From Lentihominibacter hominis (GTDB taxonomy: Bacteria; Bacillota; Clostridia; Peptostreptococcales; Anaerovoracaceae): a DNA stretch of 64,000 bases. Location of the stretch: positions 372,001 to 436,000 of the forward strand of contig NZ_JACRTA010000003.1 of assembly GCF_014385065.1 (NCBI RefSeq), read 5' to 3'. This document shows positions 62,994 through 64,000 of this stretch, one piece after another. Within the stretch, counting starts at the first letter, position 1; each line of letters begins with the position of its first letter. A model generated the notes under the pieces. It ran no database searches. It had not been told where the DNA came from and worked only from the letters and a program-made list of their open reading frames with translations. Position numbers and translations under genes: made by a program.

Positions 62994-63127
62994 GTATTAC
63001 CTTCTCGATTCTTATTAATATATGTTTTGTCTATTCTATGAAAAGTTGACCTTATGATAATATCACTTAATATTCTTTAAAGCAAGTAAATAATTTTTTA
63101 ACAAAAAGTTGAAAATCTACATAACTC

Positions 63128-64000
63128 TCAATTGAAAGTTATGGATGTTCCTGTTTTACCGTCCAGAGCTTCTACAGCTTTGTCAAGAGATGTAATTATA
63201 GCCCTTTTGTTAGGATAAGTTCTAACAAATTTCATGGCTGCCTCCACTTTAGGAAGCATACTTCCTGCCGGAAACTGGCCTTCCTGCACATATCGCGCAG
63301 CCTCAGCAAGAGTCATCCGGGACAAGTCCTGTTGATTTGGCTTTTTGAAATTAATAGATACTTTCTCTACTTCTGTGAGTATCATCAATATATCAGCATC
63401 AACTTTTTCCGCTAAAAGCTCTGCCGCAAAATCCTTATCTATGACTGCTGCTACACCTTCAAGTGTTCCATCCGGATTTTCTATCACAGGAATCCCCCCG
63501 CCTCCGCATGTTATAACTATAGAATGATCCCATAACTGCTTCACAGCCTCTATCTCAACGATCCTCTGAGGAAGCGGTGAGGCCACAACTCTTCTGTAGC
63601 CTCTCCCTGAATCCTCTTTCATAATATAACCTCTTTCCTGCTCAAGCACCTTGGCCTCTTCCTGTGTATAAAACGGACCTATAGGCTTTGTAGGATTACT
63701 GAAAGCAGGATCCTTGGCATCCACTATCATCTGCGTAGCCACTGTCACAACAGGAATGTTTCTGTTGCTTTTATTAAGGGCATATTTGAGACACTGTTGT
63801 ATGTGATAGCCTATATATCCCTGAGACATAGCTCCGCAGACATCAAATGGCATCGCAGGCGTTACCTGGTCAGCAGCTTCTGATGCCATCACTATACGGC
63901 CTACCTGAGGCCCATTACCGTGAACCACCGCTATTTCGTACCCCATAGCGCTTATGGCAGCAATATGCTCACAAGTTTTTCTTACGACTTCAAGCTGAGA
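63128..64000 (-). CDS. arcC: Carbamate kinase, partial (N-terminus beyond window end)
   Basis: The frame is open to the window edge, 290 residues, with no stop upstream. It has YEIAVVHGNGPQVGRIVMA, PFDVCGAMSQGYIGYHIQQ, RVVASPLPQRIVEIE, VITCGGGGIPVI and the C-terminal GSMLPKVEAAMKFV, all carbamate kinase. About 20 N-terminal residues with the first lysine motif are missing from the window. The enzyme makes ATP from carbamoyl phosphate, the last step of the arginine deiminase or allantoin/creatinine pathways. Neighbours on the other side are not visible. Confidence 0.95.
   Translation of the reverse strand, partial: SQLEVVRKTCEHIAAISAMGYEIAVVHGNGPQVGRIVMASEAADQVTPAMPFDVCGAMSQGYIGYHIQQCLKYALNKSNRNIPVVTVATQMIVDAKDPAFSNPTKPIGPFYTQEEAKVLEQERGYIMKEDSGRGYRRVVASPLPQRIVEIEAVKQLWDHSIVITCGGGGIPVIENPDGTLEGVAAVIDKDFAAELLAEKVDADILMILTEVEKVSINFKKPNQQDLSRMTLAEAARYVQEGQFPAGSMLPKVEAAMKFVRTYPNKRAIITSLDKAVEALDGKTGTSITFN

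Overview
The window reads as chromosome of an anaerobic, endospore-forming, low-GC Gram-positive bacterium of class Clostridia. Evidence: an alpha/beta-type spore protein (27707-27907), SpoVT (47311-47802), a SpoVB-type flippase and a YlbJ-like protein; class III (oxygen-sensitive) ribonucleotide reductase NrdD/NrdG; acetate kinase and carbamate kinase; zinc-finger forms of L28 and L32; AGGAGG-type ribosome binding sites and a Firmicutes LexA box at recA. Genus cannot be fixed from sequence alone. Almost all genes are on the minus strand. No tRNA, rRNA, CRISPR array, insertion sequence or prophage was seen.

Layout. 1-7509 is a cell-surface polymer cluster: a MurF-like ligase cut by the window edge, two sugar-transfer-type ATP-grasp proteins (one a tandem fusion), a nucleotidyltransferase, a CDP-glycerol-type glycerophosphotransferase and a TagGH-like ABC exporter. 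7534-8239 holds two divergent small XRE regulators around three near-identical 19-bp operators and an 11-C tract. 8286-16204 is a housekeeping run (uppP, ftsK, rimO, pgsA, cinA, recA). asd follows on the plus strand. 17598-20505 is a P-type cation ATPase behind what I read as a yybP-ykoY manganese riboswitch.

20523-33000 holds a DMT transporter, a Spx/ArsC-like protein, rpmF, ackA, tmcAL, ylbJ-like, coaD, rsmD, a SASP gene, recG, asp23-like, rpmB and glnA; the 0.5 kb between rpmB and glnA is an array of small hairpins with direct repeats. 33085-42472 holds nrdDG with NrdR-like boxes, a GNAT, a lipoprotein of unknown role, a thioesterase, a split 2-hydroxyacyl-CoA dehydratase activase system, an RqcP-like S4 protein and HU. 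42655-47802 holds spoVB-like, mtaD-like, cls and spoVT.

47887-55104 is a proteostasis block (tig, clpP, clpX, lon, engB, ykvA-like, hpt). 55244-61584 holds a YitT protein and a PucR-type regulator divergent from a three-gene operon (class V PLP enzyme, ornithine-racemase-like enzyme, NhaC-like transporter), the best candidate for an undescribed amino-acid pathway here. The window ends with an rRNA-methylase-family protein, a CYTH protein and a truncated carbamate kinase. Promoters, hairpins and matches to known motifs were found by eye; no search or folding program was run.
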